NCBI GenBank assembly: GCA_022036555.1
Contig: CM039124.1
Span: 55,520,456 to 55,584,455, forward strand
DNA length: 64,000 bases
Reading direction: 5' to 3'
Origin: Microstegium vimineum
Lineage: Eukaryota > Streptophyta > Magnoliopsida > Poales > Poaceae
Shown here: positions 1 through 11,601 of the stretch, piece after piece
How the letters are laid out: every line of letters starts with the position of its first letter
Numbering within the stretch: position 1 is the first letter of the stretch
Notes under the pieces: generated by a model
Told to the model about the DNA's origin: nothing
The model's database searches: none
What the model saw: only the letters and a program-made list of their open reading frames with translations
Position numbers and translations under genes: made by a program

Positions 1-267
1 TCGACGGAGGCGGAACTGGCACTGGAACCGCTGGGAATTCAGAGCTGCAACTCTGAGGTCTGAGTTGTTGTCCAAAAAAAACTCGGAGGTCTTACTTCTG
101 TGGAATGGACTGTGTCTAAGAGGAAACGCCCGAGATGCTGTCTGGGCTTCTGGAATCTGGTTGATGGACTTATGGGCCGAACAGGCCCTAATGGTTTGTT
201 TTTCCAGAGCTAGTGTGTGGGCGTGTGGCTGATGAGATTACGAGGAATGATAAGAGAAAAAATAACC
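1..267. other. unrecognised left edge
   Basis: No supportable gene. Moderately GC-rich sequence with no long open frame. It could be the flank or untranslated end of a gene lying outside the window, but nothing in it identifies one. Confidence 0.3.
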
Positions 268-527
268 TACTCCCTCCGTCCCAAATTATACTCCCTCCGT
301 CCCAAATTAATCGTCGTTTTGGATTTTCGTATTACAACTTTGACTAGATTTATATAAAATATGTATAATATTTGTATCTTTAAATAAATTTATTAAAAAA
401 CTAGATCAAAAGACATATCTAATGATATCAATTATGTATCATAACTATTAATAACTTTTTATATAAAATTAATCTAATTTTTTTCTTGAGAAGTGAGAAA
501 GACAGATATTTTGGAACGGAGGGAGTA
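268..527. mobile_element. Stowaway-type MITE with a doubled left terminus
   Basis: The terminal repeat CTCCCTCCGTCCCAAAT occurs at the left (270 and again at 291) and its complement, TTGGAACGGAGGGAG, ends at 525. TA flanks the outer and inner left ends and the right end, as expected for Stowaway/Tc1-mariner MITEs. The interior is AT-rich and non-coding. The left terminus is present twice in direct orientation 21 bp apart, each copy preceded by TA, so a second insertion or a partial duplication happened at this end. Confidence 0.85.
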
Positions 528-624
528 CTGCTGAGTCTCCTACTTGGATTACGACAGAGTCGCATAGCTGTTAACAGGGGGCAGCTTCAGATTATCTGCA
601 CAGCCTCACATCACAGCACATGAT

Positions 625-838
625 GGGCGTGTTTGTTTCCGCTCTTCACGACCGCGCAATGCGGTATCCGGACCGCGGCCATCCCACCGCGGCACAGGAA
701 ACCCCGATTTTCACGGGCTCAGTTCATTTTTTCGACTCCCGCAACGCACGCGGTAAAAAAATCCCAGCCACCGCAGGGTGTTTGGCGTAATTGTTGGCTT
801 TTTTCACCGCCACAGAAAAAGCTGAAACAAACACGCCC
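625..838. mobile_element. small TIR element (MITE)
   Basis: The left end GGGCGTGTTTGTTTCCGC and the right end GCTGAAACAAACACGCCC form terminal inverted repeats about 18 bp long. The trinucleotide GAT directly flanks both ends (622-624 and 839-841), a 3-bp target duplication like that of Harbinger-type MITEs. The interior has no coding capacity that I recognise. Confidence 0.6.
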
Positions 839-1309
839 GATGTCGCTTCTCAGATTCACATCGAATAACGCTGATTTCCAAGTGATGAGAATTAACAACA
901 GGACAAAACAGAGCAACGAAAAAATTCCTCTTATTTTGGCAAGGAAACAAGCGATTTGCCAGACATCGGAAAGCCAAACAATAGCAAGCACCATCCATCT
1001 CATCGTAATGTGAACTTTCAATTTCAACTGCCAAGTACGAATTTGATTCACCAAATCTCATATCATACAATACAATCCATTTAGAGACAGAAATTGCAAT
1101 TAACAGTGGTATCATCAGCTAAATCCTGATGGACACAGAAACATTCAGGCTCAAATTAACGAATACGAAAATCAAACAACACGAGACACAACCGCAGTGT
1201 CCCCTGATCATTCGAACTCCCACCCACCCAACGGATCGAATTCGAACCCCTCATTTTTTGTTTTTCACAATTCACAACCCCGGGCGTTGTTCCTCCCATC
1301 ACAACTCGA
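839..1309. other. intergenic / 3' flank of the syntaxin gene
   Basis: AT-rich sequence without a supportable gene. Its right part must contain the 3' untranslated region of the minus-strand syntaxin that ends at 1310. Confidence 0.4.
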
Positions 1310-2254
1310 TCAAGACCTCCTGAGGCTGGTGGCGATGGGCACGATGACGAGCAGGACGAGGAGCAGCAGGATGATGATGCCGATGAAGAGACACTTGCGG
1401 CTGCTCCGCTGGTACTCCTTGGCCTTGCCCAGCTCCTTGTTGCCGCTCTGCACGTAGTGGGAGGCGTTGGCGACGTGGCTCTCGATGTCGTCGAGCTTCT
1501 CCCCCTGCATCTCCACCATGACGGCCATGTCGAGGAACACCTGGTGGAGCTCCAGGAGGCTGCGCTCCACCTCGCGCGCCGCGTCGTGGCGGTCCTGGAT
1601 CTCGTGCACCGCGGCGAGCACGGCGCCCTTGCCGTGCTCCGCGACGGCGGCGCCCAGGAGCTCCTCGCCGCGGCCGTCGGAGATGATGCGCTCGATCACC
1701 TCCTCCTCGGGGACCTCCCCGGTGAGCGTGAAGTAGCGCCGCTCCACGGTCTCCTTGTACTCGGACATCATCCGCTGCCGCAGCGCCTGGAAGTCGAGCA
1801 TGAGGTCCTTGAGCTTCTTCCGGAGCCCCGCGGTGACGGAGGTGCGCGTGCGGTCCAGCGGCGTGCCCTCGCGGCAACCCGCGGAGAGCCTCCGCTGCGC
1901 GGCGTTGGCGCGGTCAAGGGACTCGAGCCTGGCGCGGATGTCGCGGGCGCGGCGGAGCACAGCGACGATGTCGGCGTTGACGCGGCCGCGGTGCGCGCGG
2001 AGGGCGTCAACCTGGTGCAGCGACTTGCCCTCCTCGTTGGCGGCGTGGAGGCGGTCGAGCGCGTCGCGGATGGCCGCCATCTCCGCCTTCACCGCCTCGG
2101 CCTCCTCGAAGAACCCGCGCAGGCGCTCGTCCGTGACGCCGCCGGCGCCCGACTCCGGGAGCTCGATACCGTCGCCCCCCGCCTCCAGGTCCTTCATCGC
2201 CGCCTTCTTCAGGTCGACGTAGCTCATGAAGGACTTGGTCATGAGGTCGTTCAT
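1310..2254 (-). CDS. SYP111: KNOLLE-type Qa-SNARE syntaxin (SYP11 group)
   Basis: Intronless 314-residue protein. It opens with MNDLMTKSFMSYVDLKKAAM, the start typical of KNOLLE/SYP111 and close relatives, so I chose this ATG over an in-frame one 27 codons upstream. An N-terminal helical Habc region follows. The SNARE coil spans about residues 214-276, with the zero-layer glutamine at about 250 in VEMQGEKLDDIE. One hydrophobic tail anchor (about 288-310) is followed by a short luminal RRS end. Arabidopsis KNOLLE has 310 residues, so the length fits. In the family, KNOLLE drives fusion of vesicles at the growing cell plate during cytokinesis and is made only around mitosis. MSA-like sites lie upstream. 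Family assignment is firm; SYP112 or SYP12 membership is the main alternative and is less likely given the N-terminus. Confidence 0.93.
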   Translation of the reverse strand: MNDLMTKSFMSYVDLKKAAMKDLEAGGDGIELPESGAGGVTDERLRGFFEEAEAVKAEMAAIRDALDRLHAANEEGKSLHQVDALRAHRGRVNADIVAVLRRARDIRARLESLDRANAAQRRLSAGCREGTPLDRTRTSVTAGLRKKLKDLMLDFQALRQRMMSEYKETVERRYFTLTGEVPEEEVIERIISDGRGEELLGAAVAEHGKGAVLAAVHEIQDRHDAAREVERSLLELHQVFLDMAVMVEMQGEKLDDIESHVANASHYVQSGNKELGKAKEYQRSSRKCLFIGIIILLLLVLLVIVPIATSLRRS

Positions 2255-2432
2255 GGCGCCGATCTCTGGATTGCCTCTCCCGCTCTCTCTGTGTAGTGCT
2301 AGGGTTTCGCGGTGGTGGAACGAATCGGCGGGCAAGAGGAAGAGCGATCGGGGGCCGGGGGAGGAGAGGTGAGAGGAAGGGAGGCTTTAAACTCGCAACA
2401 GTCAACGTGGAGCGGGGTGCACGGGAATAGAG

Positions 2433-2553
2433 CCGTTGGGCGAGGCGGTGGCCGGGAGGGAGGCGATGCAGGGCAACGGCTATGAGATGATTTTTCCCAT
2501 TCTCTTTTTTTGAGGAAAAAAATAATGATTTTCCGCAATCGTTGCAACGGTAA
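2433..2553 (-). promoter_or_regulatory. cluster of three MSA-like AACGG sites upstream of KNOLLE
   Basis: Upstream of the minus-strand start are CCCAACGG (complement of 2433-2440), CAACGGCTA at 2474-2482 and CAACGGTAA at 2545-2553. All contain the AACGG core of mitosis-specific activator elements bound by three-repeat MYB (MYB3R) proteins. KNOLLE is an established MSA/MYB3R target in Arabidopsis, so three cores within about 180-300 bp of the ATG fit G2/M-specific expression. The core is short and single copies occur by chance. Confidence 0.5.
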
Positions 2554-2809
2554 GCCGAGCGTGATGCGATCGATAGAAAGGAAGGAACGAATGAAAAGAG
2601 AGGGGCACCCCGCTCACTGACATGTATGGCCCCCTGTCATTGGGACAGTATCAGTTTTGCTCACCTGGGCCGTCCAGATACGATCGGGCAGTCAAGAACA
2701 GATGAACAGTGATTTAGTTCTGATTCCCAGCAAGGAAACCTCTCTTATCCCTTCTGGTTCAGGGAGAGAGAAGGAACGGGCGCGTCCGTGCTCGCGCCAC
2801 TCCTCGCCG

Positions 2810-5184
2810 ATGGCGTCCTCCACTCTGCCAGCCTCCCCCTTCCGTCCGTCTCTTCCCGGACTTACGGCCCCGGACCCTGCTAAGCTTAATCACGTATCCG
2901 TTCGAACCCCCGTTCGTCGTCTTCCCGTTGCAGCCTCCGCGGCACCATCGGAGCCGCAGCGGCAGCGAGGGAGCGCAGGCGCTTCCTGGAGCGCTACGGG
3001 CTCAACCCAGACGACTTCGAGGAAGATGCAGAGGAGGACCCAAGGGTACGTTTGGATTAGTTTGAGCTTAGTCGTAATGATTGGCGCTGCGGATTGGTGT
3101 GATTTTGAGTGGGGTTTTTTTTTCCCAGGAAGAGAGGAGGGACAGACGGAGGCGGCGGCAGTCGGGAAGAGGGGAGCAAACTGCGGAAGCGGCAATTACT
3201 CCAGCGAAGGCGACGGAGCCTCGGGAGACTCACAAAATGCTTCAGGTTTGGACGGAAACTGTTCCTTTGTTTTGGTCGTGTAACGTAATGTCAGCGGTTA
3301 TATCAATTTATCTAGTACTCTTCAGAATCACACAAAAATACGATTCCATTTTAATGCTTATCACTTGGACTTGCATGTCTGTCACATCCATTTGCACTCA
3401 GTCTCCACTGGTTCATTAAGGTGCAAGGGGGCTTCACTTTTAGACCCAAAAGATCTGAAGATCCGTGTGTTGGGCATGCAGTAATTTAGAGTCCCCTATG
3501 AGCTTTGAGCCATTTGTTCACATGGATTAAGATAGTTTAACTGGCACAACCTGCACTGGTTCATCTAGGTAGAAGGGATTTTGCTTTTAGACCCGATCCA
3601 TCTGAAGATCAGCGTGTATTTGTTGTAGTGCATTGTCCCACATAAGCTATGTAATTGATCAGCCATTTTTTTCAATGGTGCTAGCGACATGGAGTAAGCT
3701 TTAGAGAAATTTAAAAGCTGCTTCAAGTGTCTGCTATGTTTCAATTGATAGACTGGATAGATAGTAATATTGATTAGTATCTCGGTATTTAACTAGCATA
3801 TGTTGCCCCTTTTTCAAGCAAATAATACATCAAATTTGAGCTGGTAAAAGTGATGCATCTTGGCTCCTATCACATGCCATGAACGTAAGCCATACAAACT
3901 GTTGAGTGTTCTATTATATTCGTGTATGTGGCTGAATAAAGCAATTTCTCTCACATCTTGTCATTCTGTTAAGTATGTAAAATGTTGCAGCTGTATACAC
4001 CTGTTGATGTGCTTTTGTGTTTGTCCGAATAAAAGGTTCTGCTTGTTTCTGTTCCAACAAACCTGAAATGCTTTTTCTAACAAAAAGGATCTGCTTATTG
4101 CTTGTCCTAGTTATATGCATGCATATCTTACAGTAACCTGTAATGCCAGAATTGTGGAGCAACATTTTTATTGTCTAAACAAGTAAACAGGTTTGTGTGC
4201 TGGAATTATCCTTTGATTGTTTGAGTTCAAGTGCATATGCTTTACACAAAAGAGGGTCCCTGGTTTGCATGATTTTCTAAGAATTAGAACTGGCATAGGA
4301 GCCTCTTCTGCATCTTTTTTTGAAACTTAGTTAAGTGGTTATTCAAAATGAGCTACTTTTGTACTCAAAGTATGTCTGTTTCTTTCAGGTGCTAGGTGGA
4401 AAAGTCCGCAGAAGGAAATTACTTTCACCCAAAGATAGGAATGTCCGTCCAATGATGGAAGTTGTCCGAGGAGCAGCCTTCGACATTTTACAAGTAATTT
4501 GTTGATGTCACTTTTTAATCACTGTTTCCCTTTTGATTTACTCATAGACCTTTACTGATTCATGATCATAACTTGCAGTCAGCTGGTGGTTCTCCTGCTT
4601 CACTTAGACCGGGTCGGTGGCTAGACTTGTATAGTGGCACTGGATCTGTTGGAATTGAAGCTATGAGCCGAGGATGTTCAGAGGTTGTCCAAAAACTCAT
4701 GTTGAAATTTCAGACATGATAGTCTAGACACGAATGCAGATAATCCCACAAAACACCCATTCATCTAATTACCTCTTCTAGTTTTATCACTTCTATTACA
4801 AGTGTTAGATAATCTGCTACTCTCCTCAAATCTTCTTTTGCCATAGGAGTATAGGATCAGGGACTGCCCCTTTGTTTCTTTTCATCTCTGCCTGTCTATA
4901 TGACAGTAGCAGGTAGTATAGTTGGTGGTAGCCCAAGTAAGTATGGGCAGCATGGCCCTTAGTTGGTAGATGACCTCATGTACTTTTGGCTAAAACCACT
5001 GTCATAAAAGGTAGAGGCATAACTGCAGCACCATTCACTAGTGTTCATGTGTGTGTATGCTCTGATCTGTTCTTCAGTTTCCAGTGAGTGAGTGAGGGGT
5101 GTGACAATACACACCTGAGTGACAAACTAGGCTAACAGAATAACCTCATGGAATCTCTGTCTGGTCATTTCGTTTCGTGGGGGC

Positions 5185-5217
<33 letters not shown>

Positions 5218-6417
5218 CTCTAGTGGAAATAAGACCTGGTTCTCCAGTCGCCTCATTTTTTGTCTTTTTTTTATCTAGGCACATTTTGTTGAGATGGATC
5301 CTTGGGTCATCTCTGAGGTCCTCAAACCAAATCTGGAGTGTACTGGATTTATTGATGTGTCACACATACATATGCTCCGTGTTGAAAAATTCTTGACCAA
5401 TGCCGAAAAGTCTCAAGGTACTAATCTTCTTAGGAAACACATATGACTATTGCAGTATGACCAATGAGATAACAGACAGCTGTGATTGAACAAATGTACA
5501 ATAAAATTCTATGATCAAATATCGTACAGAAACTAATATACCGATATTTGTTAGAAAAATTATGGATAATTTTATTCAGATTGATGTTTGATGTGAAAAC
5601 TGCAGTTTAAGTTAACATTCTTCTTAGATGGAATTCAGTGATTCATGGATGAATGCCAAAAGTTCAGTAGAACAAAAATGTGCAGAAAATACAGATGCGG
5701 AAATACTTATCATGGTTATTTAGCTACATCTTAGATTATTAGCAGTGATCTGCATATCGTATTGTAAGGGGGTAGAATGTCTGCTTAGTATCCAAGAAAC
5801 AATTGTACCTTTATATCTTAATCATAATAACTTAAATAATCAGGTTTCGAACGAGTTAAACTGACAAAATTTGTATAATTAAGTCATAGCAACGGGGTGA
5901 TTTGGATTCTTTAACAAATTGTTTTCTCTTCTCCAACACTTGCTCTTTATATCTCTCAGGTAAATATCCTTCCTTTGATTATATTAGTGTAACACCACCA
6001 TATCTGGAGGTCAACTACAGCACACTACTCGCCCAACTTGCAAGGTCACCATTGGTTGGAAAAGATTGCTTCATCGTGAGTTACTCAAGCTATGTAAACC
6101 AAACTACTTTTCCCCTATGCACATTTCTGACTTCATCTATGTTATTAGCTAGTTGAGTACCCATTGAAAACAGATATGGCTGAATCCTGTGGAAACCTTA
6201 TAAAGGTGGGTTTGCTTTCTGCCTCGACCCCATTCAAGTCCTGATATGATGTAATTCTAAGCATGGATCCTGTAGTGCTTAGCCCTCTTGATGGCTGTTG
6301 CAGTTGCTCACTTATTCCCAAATGCTGCAGATAGCTGACAGGAGGTTTGGTAGGACCAACTTGCTAATATATGGGCCAACTTGGTCAGAGAAAAAGAGAA
6401 GAAAAGATGATTCCTGA
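2810..6417 (+). CDS. RsmD-like rRNA guanine-N2 methyltransferase, organellar
   Basis: Eight exons with GT-AG borders: 2810-3045, 3129-3245, 4389-4493, 4579-4683, 5279-5417, 5960-6075, 6158-6205 and 6331-6417; about 317 residues. The first part (MASSTLPASPFRPSLPGL) is rich in Ser, Pro and Arg like a chloroplast transit peptide. The methyltransferase core shows VRPMMEVVRGAAFDIL, the SAM-binding loop LDLYSGTGSVGIEAMSRG, an acidic strand end FVEMDP and the motif-IV tetrad as SVTPPY; plant RsmD homologues carry TPPY where bacteria have DPPF. Bacterial RsmD methylates a 16S rRNA guanine. The transit-peptide frame and the conserved ERYGLNPDDFEED frame of exon 1 differ by one missing base near 2938-2975, and a stop at 2887 excludes a longer single frame. 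The exon 7 acceptor at 6157 is a best guess that keeps frame. Confidence 0.82.
5187..5216. repeat. poly(G) tract in an intron
   Basis: About 30 uninterrupted G residues after GGGCCC, inside intron 4 of the RsmD-like gene and about 60 bp upstream of the exon 5 acceptor. A run of this length is rarely stable or correctly sequenced, so its length is unreliable. Confidence 0.85.
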
Positions 6418-9400
6418 GGGGTTCAGGCAAAGCTTACATACAAGGTATACCGTCTTATTTCTTGGTGCACATTTTAGATCTTCGTCACAGTAATACACTG
6501 ACCTTTCCTTTGATGCACATTTTTTTTAATCTTAATTCTTTACAATCTCTATGCAGGTGTACACTTGATGACAAAGAGTGCTCTGTATACCATAACATCA
6601 CTCTTCAAAGAAGTGTAAATCACGGTTGGGCAAGGTTAAGGTTTCAACATTTGTACCGGGGATACTTGACCTAGCAAGGCATAGGAAGACAGTTGATCTT
6701 AGTTCAAGGGGTCTATCCCTGAATAACTTGCACAGCACAGAGAGGTAACATTTATCTTTCCTTTCTGGTGAGAGATCCACGTCCGAGAAGAGGAAAACAA
6801 GGCTTCTCTACCTTCCAAGCATCAGCATCAAAGTACATTTCATGCACACCTTGGAAAAGAAAATAGATACGTGTACTATGTTGCAATTCTCATCGATACC
6901 CTGTCTAGTATTCTTCAAAGGGGCTTGTACACTTCTATCACTCTATCTACCCCGTGTTTTCTGGGCTGCATGATATCAAGAGTACCCAGATGTATCCGGT
7001 ACTATGCTAGTTCAGCTTTGAGACTGTTAGCAAATTTAACGCACTCGATCGCAGTACGTATGTGCCAATGATGTAGCCAATTAACAATCCCTTTCACCTT
7101 TTGGTATTTTACAACAGCCTTGCACTTCAGCCTTCCATGATATCGCTGGCAGGATAAAGACATGCAAACATGCGCGAGTGCAGCGATCCGAAGCAAGCAA
7201 TCTCCTGATCCTTGCATTTCACGGTACGAGTCCGGCTGTGTCCCGGCGTCTGTATATTAGTCGAAATTTTTCCTTCCATTTGCAGCAACTGGACCTGCAC
7301 GTGACATTCCATATTGCCGTTAGGTTTGCTAGAAGAATAGATCTGAGCCTGTTCCTGCTGTGCCAGTTTTGAACTGTCAAATGATTCGGCCGATTGGTCT
7401 GCTGCATTGTCCAGCTCCAGTCATCCACCTAGTTATTCCTGTCATGCTGAAGCAGGAGCCGGGACGCGGGACGCAAATGATGTTCTGGCTAATTAATCTC
7501 CCAAGACCGTTGTCCTGGCGTGACTTGCCGCGGATCAAGTCGAGACGTACTACGTCTAGATTTGGGATAACGGTTGATCACACGCAAGCGTGTACTACTA
7601 CTGTACTAGTATAATGCACGTGCTAACGCTACGACTTTATCTTAGGAATACACATGAAAACAAATCATACAAGGAAAAAACAAACAACACCATTGAATAA
7701 CTTTACATCATTGTGTAATTGATACACAAGAAAACAAACAATGAGAGGGACAAAACTGTATATCGATTCATGTTTGAGCAGCTGGTTCATATACACAATT
7801 TCCTTACCATTCCATTTTGCTTGAACAAAATTCACCAAACAAAAGAATACACTCCCAGACGAAATCTATAGCACTCACAAATATACGTAGGACAAAAAAA
7901 TATGAAATTATCAGCAACATGGTTATTATGAGGACACCGTTGTTTCTTGCAGAGGATGTGGCAGGCACTGCGGAGTTTACTCACTTCGTCAGGGGTGCAC
8001 ATCTGCTCATGGGAACCCAACACTACCATCTTAGGCCTATGAAACACCAACCAAATTAACCATCAGAGACTATGGTGACTCCATCTACAACTGCAGCTAC
8101 TGAAGACATATGCAGTCCTCAGCACCGTGGCATTGACGAGAAGTTACTTAACAGCACATAGTTCAACACAATCCGCTCTCAAATAAAACAAACAAAGGTG
8201 CTTAAGTACAAGCAATATGGTTGCCAAATACAAAAAAATGTGTCAGCTTTCATAGTATTCACAGAACTTTGTAATAGAAAATTAGAAACTAACCTCTTCT
8301 TTTAATTAGATAATATTGACAGTCACAAGCTCTTGTGTTCTGAGACCCCTTGCTTTGTACATTGCATCTTATGAACCTTTTTCTGCATTCCCAATTGAAT
8401 TTTGTATTGCACAACACAGCTCAAAGCTTCATCCTTCAAGTAGACATAAAGAATTAAAGAAACAATAATTCTAGAGCAAGAGTCGCACCAAGCTCACGGA
8501 ACATCTCGTACTTGGTGGTAGGATCCTTTCTTAATACTTTTTGGCATCGAGCTCATTGATGGCTTCTGTCTGAATGCTGCTGCTGTTTATTTCTCCAGAT
8601 GCTTGGATCATAATTCTCCGGATGCACATTGCACCCTTGTAGCGCATTAGATATAGTGCAAGGACCTAACATATCACGCATCAACAAACTTCAGTAATAA
8701 GCATATTATATAGGTTGTAGCGCACCATCAGCACTCAGCGCCCAAAGCATAATATCATCTTTAGTCGCCATCATGTCGTCTGAATCCCAGAGCACAGCAT
8801 CATATTCAGTTGTCTTCAAGATACAATCTAATGATTTAGAGGATCTAATTATTTCAGAGATGGCAAACATTGAACATGAACTCTTAAAAAGGTGACTGAT
8901 ACTTTTCAGCCCACACAACCTGACGGGTAGCTCACCAAGAACGGGATCACCGCTGATCCTGAGAGATGAGTGGGGCTTGAAGGCAAAATTTCTTTATCTC
9001 CTACTGCTAGGGGCACTCAATGCAGAAACCTCAGCTTACCTCCTTTCTACGAGCCTGAGAGCGTGCCGTCGTGCAGGCAGAGCTAAAAATATTGAAGAGC
9101 AATATTGCAAAGTCAGTTGCATAGGTGCGAGTTTTATATAGTAGATAGCTACATTATCAAATTATCTAAAAATATATTCTTTGGTCAGGCCAGCTCATCT
9201 AATAGAATAAGCAAGAATACAAGATGACTATCTACTGCAGGAACAAATATAATCTTTGTGCAGCTACTCCAAACTCAGTATCATAAAAAACTTACCAGGT
9301 TCATCTCATGGAGATTTTTTCATAGCAGTTCCTTCAGAGATGGGATCCTATCTTTCAGATCAATGCCTCTTGGATGGATCATAGGCATTGTAATGGGAAT

Positions 9401-9838
9401 TCGGTAGCACATCAACAATCTCTTGGATTTCATTTAGAGGGCGACAATTCTCATTCTAAATGTATCTACTAGCAAAGGACTTAAGTTCAGTAATCCCAAG
9501 GTCGATCTAATTTCTAGCTAGAAGAATATATGTACACGGGAGAGTGAGTATTATAGCTTACTGAACAGTAGTTTTTTTACAACTTCTTTTTGTAACAGCA
9601 GCAGTTGGTTTAACTTATACAGAGCTAATTGCGGGCTGGTTAAAGTCCACCAGCAGCAGCTGTTCACCACTGCAAGCACGGGTCACTGCAAAATTTAGAA
9701 ATCATCTGACCAGAGATTGGTAGTTGCCACTCAAAATACGTACTACCAATTTCATTGTTTGAGGATCTAAACACAATCATCAGTAAATTCCATACGCAAC
9801 GAACAGGGGAAACAAAAGGGAAGGGGAGACCGCATACC
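6418..9838. other. intergenic, no supportable gene
   Basis: The left few hundred bases probably hold the 3' untranslated region of the methyltransferase gene. The rest is AT-rich with only short scattered open frames and no recognisable motif. If the GC-rich segment at 9839-10222 is a real minus-strand first exon, part of this stretch would be its introns and later exons, but I could not find convincing ones. Confidence 0.35.
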
Positions 9839-10222
9839 AGCAGGAACGGGGTTAATACTCGTCTCGCAGTCCTCTTCATCCTCGTGTCCGCTCAGCAGGT
9901 GCCGCTTCTCGCCATCCATGAAACCATGAGCCAGATCCAGGCCGGCCATGGCAGATTCCCATGCGCCGCCTGTTGGAGAAGGGGTGACGCCGCAGGCGGG
10001 GAGGGGGTACGGGACGCCGCCGCATGGAGGAAGTCGTCGTCGTGGCTGACGCTGAGGTGGACGCTGCTGCTGGGGCTCGAAGGTGGTTGCCGCCGCCGGT
10101 GAGGATCGAGAGGTGCTGCCGCCGCTCTGGTCTGCGCCGCCGCTGTCGTGGTAGAGAGGGCACAGGAACCTCGGCTGCCACCTCGCGCCCTGCGACTCCG
10201 CGTCACCGCCGAGGCACCCCAT
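9839..10222 (-). CDS. possible first exon of an unidentified gene
   Basis: A GC-rich island (about 9850-10620), the usual look of a grass promoter plus first exon, holds an open minus-strand frame of about 128 codons beginning MGCLGGDAESQGARWQPRFL. It ends in DGEKRHLLSGHEDEEDCET and is followed by a good donor, GTATGC, at about 9838. The middle is rich in Pro, Arg and Gln with no domain I recognise. Other minus frames are also open here, so coding status is doubtful; a non-coding transcript or a gene fragment carried by a transposon is equally possible. Confidence 0.22.
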
Positions 10223-11093
10223 TGCGGCGGATCAGTTACACCTCTGTCTTCTGGCAATCTGGGCGGCGGAGGGGTGTCGACGCGAGCCGGCGGCTGAGGT
10301 TCTGATTTCTGCTCGTGATTGTTGCCATTAGAGGAGCCGGACCACGGAGTCTGGGGCATACATCGCGGACATCACATCGCGTGGGCGTGGCCGGTGGTCG
10401 GCAGCGGGACGGCGAAGGATCGACGACGGCGCGGTGATCGGCAGGCCTGCGTGCGCGTGCGCGGGAGGCGGGCGGGCGTGCGTGCGTGTGCGTGCGGGAG
10501 GCGGAGCGGGAATTTCGCCGATCGATGCGTGCGGGAGGCGGCGCGTGAATCTCGCCGATCGCGTGGAGAGGCGGCTTGCGGGAGGAAGAGTAAGATGATA
10601 CTTCACCGTCCGATTTGAGTGAGGAGGGAGAGAAGACTAAGAATAGATTAGGAGGTAGATTTTGAAGAGGTTTGTTTTCTGGGTATATTTTTCTATGTGG
10701 ATGGATGAGAGATTTCTCAGCGTGGTTTTTTTTAACTTAAGAAAAAAAAAGATGATGAATTAGTAGAGTAAGATACATGTAGACGCATGTAACCTGACGT
10801 TAGTTGTGGTGTGACAACTAGCTAGTTCCTCACTTTCTGTGGATGCTAGTACGTACATAGGTGTTCGAACTTGTGAGAGTTTTGTGCTTTAAATTAAACC
10901 CAGGATATTCCAAACCTTGGAGAGACACTGTTGTGGGCACTCACTTGTTGGTGTTGGTGTGGTGGGTGCTCTTTTGATGCGGTAAAACAGCTAGCGTCGT
11001 AGTCGTCGTGGCCTACCTAAAAAAGAGACAGAGAAAACAGGAGCGGATACACGCGCACGCATTGGAGCATTGGAGCTTCATAGAGTAAATAGA

Positions 11094-11333
11094 TACTCCC
11101 TTCGTCCGCAAATAAGTATCGTTTTAGGTTTTCGTACCACGAGTTTGACTCGATTTATAGAAAATACGTACAATATTTATATTTTCAAATAAATTTGTTA
11201 AAAAAACTAGATAAAAAAATCTTTTCGATGATATTAATTATTTAACATAAATATTTATATATTTTAATATATATTTGTCGGTAATTGTTTCTCGGGAAGC
11301 GAGAAAGATAGTTATTTAGGGACGGAGGGAGTA
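11094..11333. mobile_element. Stowaway-type MITE
   Basis: Left end TACTCCCTTCGTCCGCAAATAA and right end TTAGGGACGGAGGGAGTA form imperfect inverted repeats flanked by TA. The 240-bp, AT-rich interior shows clear similarity to the element at 268-527, including a shared TTTTAGGTTTTCGTAC-like stretch and an AAGCGAGAAAGATAG stretch. Confidence 0.85.
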
Positions 11334-11601
11334 GAGGGGAAGTTAAATGTGGCTTTAAGGATATGTGCTCTCACCCAATATTATCAAATCGTCCAAGGTT
11401 GCGATTAATCGTCTTTATCCATACCTAGCACTCGATTAGGCACTATTAGAGCAATCAAAAAAACCTGATTCTCTAATTTATCGTCGATTATTCATGATAA
11501 ATCATCCGACGACTAGCTGTCCATGACCGACTAGGCATCAAATAGGTAGATGGGTTGTTGCAGCTTACTAGGCTAGCTCTATTTCGATCAGCTCATTAGG
11601 G

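Noticed and set aside
1457..2296. Plus-strand open frame of 279 codons opposite the syntaxin gene
   Set aside because: Antisense of the GC-rich KNOLLE exon; repetitive Leu/Val/Glu/Arg composition and no domain, while the minus strand encodes a complete known protein.
7160..7430. Overlapping open frames on both strands near 7.2 kb
   Set aside because: None is longer than about 85 codons, none has a motif or plausible splice partner; probably 3' flank.
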